From Pseudoclavibacter chungangensis (lineage in GTDB: Bacteria; Actinomycetota; Actinomycetes; Actinomycetales; Microbacteriaceae): a DNA stretch of 64,000 bases. The notes under the pieces were generated by a model. It saw only the letters and a program-made list of their open reading frames with translations. It had not been told where the DNA came from and ran no database searches. The stretch is taken from assembly GCF_013410545.1 (NCBI RefSeq), contig NZ_JACCFV010000001.1:2914001-2978000 (forward strand), in the 5' to 3' direction. Both the position numbers and the translations under genes were made by a program. The first letter of the stretch is position 1. Every line of letters starts with the position of its first letter. Below, in pieces: positions 61,157-64,000 of this stretch.

Positions 61157-62071
61157 CTACACGAGTCCGTTCGTCGTCAACCACTCCGACGCGATGTCGG
61201 CCGGCGAGCGCTGATCGACCGTGCTCTGGACGTTGAGCGCCACGAGGCCCTCGGGCGTGAGCTTCGCGCTCACGGGATCGATGACGGGTGAGAGCTCGGC
61301 GGCTCGGTCCGCGTTCGCGATCGGAACGACCTGCGAGGCGAGGAAGAGCGATTCCGGATCCTTGAGCACGACGAGGTCATCGGTCTGGATGCGCGGATCC
61401 GCCGTGTAGACGTTCGCGACGTTCACCGTCCCCGCCACGAGTTCGTCGACCGTCGTGTCACCCGTCGCCGAGAAGGCGACGTCGACACCGTAGGTCTCCT
61501 TCAGCCCCGTCGGCCCGTACGGACGTTCCGCGAGCTCCGGCGGCCCGCCGAGCGTGAGCGGCACGCCGACGTTCGCGAGGTCGGCGATCGAGGTCAGGTT
61601 GTGCTCGGCCGCGAACGCCGCCGTCACGGTGTACGAGTCCTGGTCGGTCGCGGTCGCCGGCTGCAGTGCCGTGAGCGAGGACGGCAGCGCGGCGGCGAGC
61701 GCCGTCGTGACGTCGTCGGGCGTGCGGGCGGTCGTCTCGGGGTCCAGCCACTGCAGCAGGTTTCCCGTGTACTCGGGGAACAGCGTCAGTTCGCCGCTCT
61801 CGAGCGACGGCATGTACGCGTCACGCTGCCCGATCGTGAAGCGTCGTTCGACGGTGAATCCCGCGTGCTCGAGCGCCTGCGCGTAGATCTCGGCGATGAT
61901 CTCGTTCGAGTAGTACTGCTGGGAGCCGATGACGATCGTGTCGCCGTCGGCCGTCGCGCCCTCGGTCTGCTGGGCGAGCGGATCGCTCGTCCCGCAGCCC
62001 GTGAGGACGAGTGCCGCCGCGGCGGCCACCGCAGCGAGCACCGTCAGACGCCTCGTCTTCGTCCTGGTCAT
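61157..62071 (-). CDS. Osmoprotectant ABC transporter, substrate-binding lipoprotein
   Basis: 304 residues. Lipobox LTGC near residue 26, then the OpuAC/ProX-type domain (IVIGSQQYYSNEIIAEIYAQALEHAG, FPEYTGNLLQWL). Captures glycine betaine, choline or carnitine outside the cell and hands it to the permeases. Last gene of the minus-strand transporter operon. GGAAGGA ribosome site before the ATG at 62071. Confidence 0.9.
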   Translation of the reverse strand: MTRTKTRRLTVLAAVAAAAALVLTGCGTSDPLAQQTEGATADGDTIVIGSQQYYSNEIIAEIYAQALEHAGFTVERRFTIGQRDAYMPSLESGELTLFPEYTGNLLQWLDPETTARTPDDVTTALAAALPSSLTALQPATATDQDSYTVTAAFAAEHNLTSIADLANVGVPLTLGGPPELAERPYGPTGLKETYGVDVAFSATGDTTVDELVAGTVNVANVYTADPRIQTDDLVVLKDPESLFLASQVVPIANADRAAELSPVIDPVSAKLTPEGLVALNVQSTVDQRSPADIASEWLTTNGLV

Positions 62072-62865
62072 GGTGTGTCCTTCCGTGGAGGGTCGGCTGG
62101 AGGTGTGTGGACCGCATCGGGCGCGGGCCGTGAGTCGGACCGGGCCGCGACGCGTGCGGCGCTCCTGCGCCGTTCCCGCACCGAATCCCCGTCGCCCCGC
62201 TCGCGTGCGCCGCGGGGCACGGCGGCCCACTGGACGAGTGCGAGCAGGCCGTCGAGCACGAGCGCGAACGCGGCGACGAGCACGGCACCGCCGAGGATGA
62301 TGTCGTAGCGATTGAGCGGGAGCCCCTCGAAGATGTACCGCCCGAGGCCACCCACGTTCACGTACGCCGCGAGGGTGACGGTCGCGACGAGCTGGAGCGT
62401 CGCCTGCCGGATCCCGCCCACGAGCAGCGGGAGCCCGAGCGGGATCTCGATCTTCCAGAGGATCTGCCGCTCGGTCATGCCGCACGCCCGGCCACCGTCG
62501 ACGACGTCGTGCCCGACCGACTCCACGCCCGTGATCGCCCCCGCGAGGAGGGACGGGATCGCGAGCAGCACGAACGCGGTGACGGCCGCCTCGGGCTTGT
62601 GCAGCACGCCGAAGACGAGCACGAGCACGAGGATGAGGCCGAACGAGGGCAGCGCGCGTGCCGCCCCGGCGACCGCGAGGGCCGCTTCGCGTCCGCGCCC
62701 CGTGTGCGCGACGAACCACCCCGTCGGGATCGCGATGATCGAGGCGATCGCGAGCGAGACGGCCGTCAGCCCCAGGTGCTGCAAGGCGGCGAGCGGCACG
62801 GCCGCATCGCCCGTGAGTCGATCGGGCGAGAACAGCCACGCGAGCGCCTCCGCGATGACGTTCAC
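62068..62865 (-). CDS. Osmoprotectant ABC transporter permease
   Basis: 265 residues, five to six helices with the inner-membrane signature GRACGMTERQILWKIEIPLGLPLLVGG (EAA-type loop). The GTG start overlaps the preceding stop by four bases and its stop overlaps the binding-protein start by four bases. The last 45 residues form an extra Arg/Pro-rich tail after the last helix. Confidence 0.92.
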   Translation of the reverse strand: MNVIAEALAWLFSPDRLTGDAAVPLAALQHLGLTAVSLAIASIIAIPTGWFVAHTGRGREAALAVAGAARALPSFGLILVLVLVFGVLHKPEAAVTAFVLLAIPSLLAGAITGVESVGHDVVDGGRACGMTERQILWKIEIPLGLPLLVGGIRQATLQLVATVTLAAYVNVGGLGRYIFEGLPLNRYDIILGGAVLVAAFALVLDGLLALVQWAAVPRGARERGDGDSVRERRRSAARVAARSDSRPAPDAVHTPPADPPRKDTP

Positions 62866-63520
62866 GACGCCGCCTCCGCCCTGGTCCGGGCGGCGACCGC
62901 GGTCCAGGGCATCGCGAGCCTGCCCGCGAGGCGGAGGGCGAGGTCGATGAGGAGCGCGAGCAGGACGACCGCGACGATCCCGATCGCGATCTCCCCGATG
63001 ATGCGTCGCTCGTAGCCGTCGGTGAACAGATAGCCGAGGTTGCGCACGCCGATGAGCACGCCGACGGTCGCGAGCGAGATCGTGCTGACGGCGGCCACAC
63101 GCAGGCCCGCGAGGATGACGGGGAACGCGAGCGGTAGCTCGACGGTCCAGAACCGGCGCGCGTCCCCGAACCCCACGGCCGTCGCGGACAGCCGGACGTC
63201 GGCGGGCACCGCGTCGAGGCCGTCGACGACCGAGCGGACGAGCAGCGAGACCGCGTAGACGGTGAGCGCGATCGTGAGGTTGAGCTCGCTCAGGTAGCTG
63301 ATCCCGAGGAGCGGCGGGAGGAGTGCGAACAGGGCGACCGACGGGATCGTGTAGAGCAGGCTCGTGACGACGAGGACGACCCCCCGGGTCCACGGCAGAC
63401 GCTGCGCGAGCCAGCCGAGCGGCACGGAGATGACGAGACCGAGCACGATCGGCACGATGCACTGCCGGAGGTGCTCGACGGCGAGTTCACCGACGAGCCC
63501 GAGATTCGCGAGGATCCAGG

Positions 63521-63524
<4 letters not shown>
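62862..63524 (-). CDS. Osmoprotectant ABC transporter permease, second
   Basis: 220 residues, about five helices and EAA-type loop (SATAVGFGDARRFWTVELPLAFP). Paired with the neighbouring permease as in OpuBB/OpuBD. Four-base overlap with the ATPase gene. Confidence 0.92.

Positions 63525-64000
<476 letters not shown>

Overview
The window is high-GC DNA (roughly 70% G+C by eye) from a Gram-positive actinobacterium. The evidence is the secE-nusG-rplK-rplA and rplJ-rplL ribosomal clusters, several 13E12-type and Tat-type features, sortase-anchored surface proteins with LAxTG signals, SRP RNA of the short type, and many genes that start only 6-7 bases downstream of a -10 box (leaderless transcripts). 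Gene content (encapsulin with a dye-decolorizing peroxidase, a DUF222/HNH nuclease, a GPP34 protein) fits the family Microbacteriaceae best; the genus is not decided here.

Layout. 1-3.6 kb: end-truncated recR and dnaX (DNA repair and replication clamp loader). 4.3-8.5 kb: four tightly overlapping genes (PIG-L deacetylase with an apparent frameshift, ATP-grasp ligase, membrane GT2 polysaccharide synthase, Tat lipoprotein of TIM-barrel hydrolase type) that look like a cell-surface glycan operon. 8.6-12.7 kb: a serine hydrolase and the pta-ackA acetate operon. 13.0-13.3 kb: SRP RNA and tRNA-Ser(GGA). 13.3-20.8 kb: an accessory, repeat-rich stretch with a DUF222/HNH nuclease, a 197-bp tandem array made of copies of that gene's own 5' end, an IS3-family element inserted in the array, two small membrane proteins and several degenerate repeats. 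19.8-26.1 kb: four small LAxTG surface proteins flanking a DyP peroxidase-encapsulin operon. 26.3-27.5 kb: rplJ-rplL with an attenuator-like leader. 27.7-33.4 kb: PfkB kinase, YqaJ-type nuclease, cold-shock protein, quinone oxidoreductase and a GntR(YtrA)-ABC transporter operon with a perfect operator. 33.5-37.7 kb: a membrane protein, then rplA, rplK, nusG, secE and tRNA-Trp. 37.9-48.7 kb: aminotransferase, an ABC-2 exporter with a two-component system, murB with two hot-dog-fold dehydratases, an amino-acid permease and a class II glutamine amidotransferase. 48.8-54.7 kb: fused pabA-pabB with pabC (folate), an aspartate-dehydrogenase-like gene and a DEAD-box RNA helicase. 54.9-61 kb: a GPP34 protein, a 910-residue DUF5979-repeat adhesin, a roadblock/LC7 protein behind an unusually AT-rich promoter, an epimerase and a hypothetical gene. 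61.2-64 kb: an osmoprotectant ABC transporter that runs off the window end.

How the parts work together. Housekeeping transcription units are ordinary and mostly closed by strong GC-rich hairpins. Regions of most interest are the four-gene glycan operon, the tandem array of 66-codon mini-ORFs upstream of the nuclease (each stop codon overlaps the next start), the repeated leaderless promoter signature seen at about a dozen genes, and the clustering of surface-anchored proteins around the encapsulin operon.
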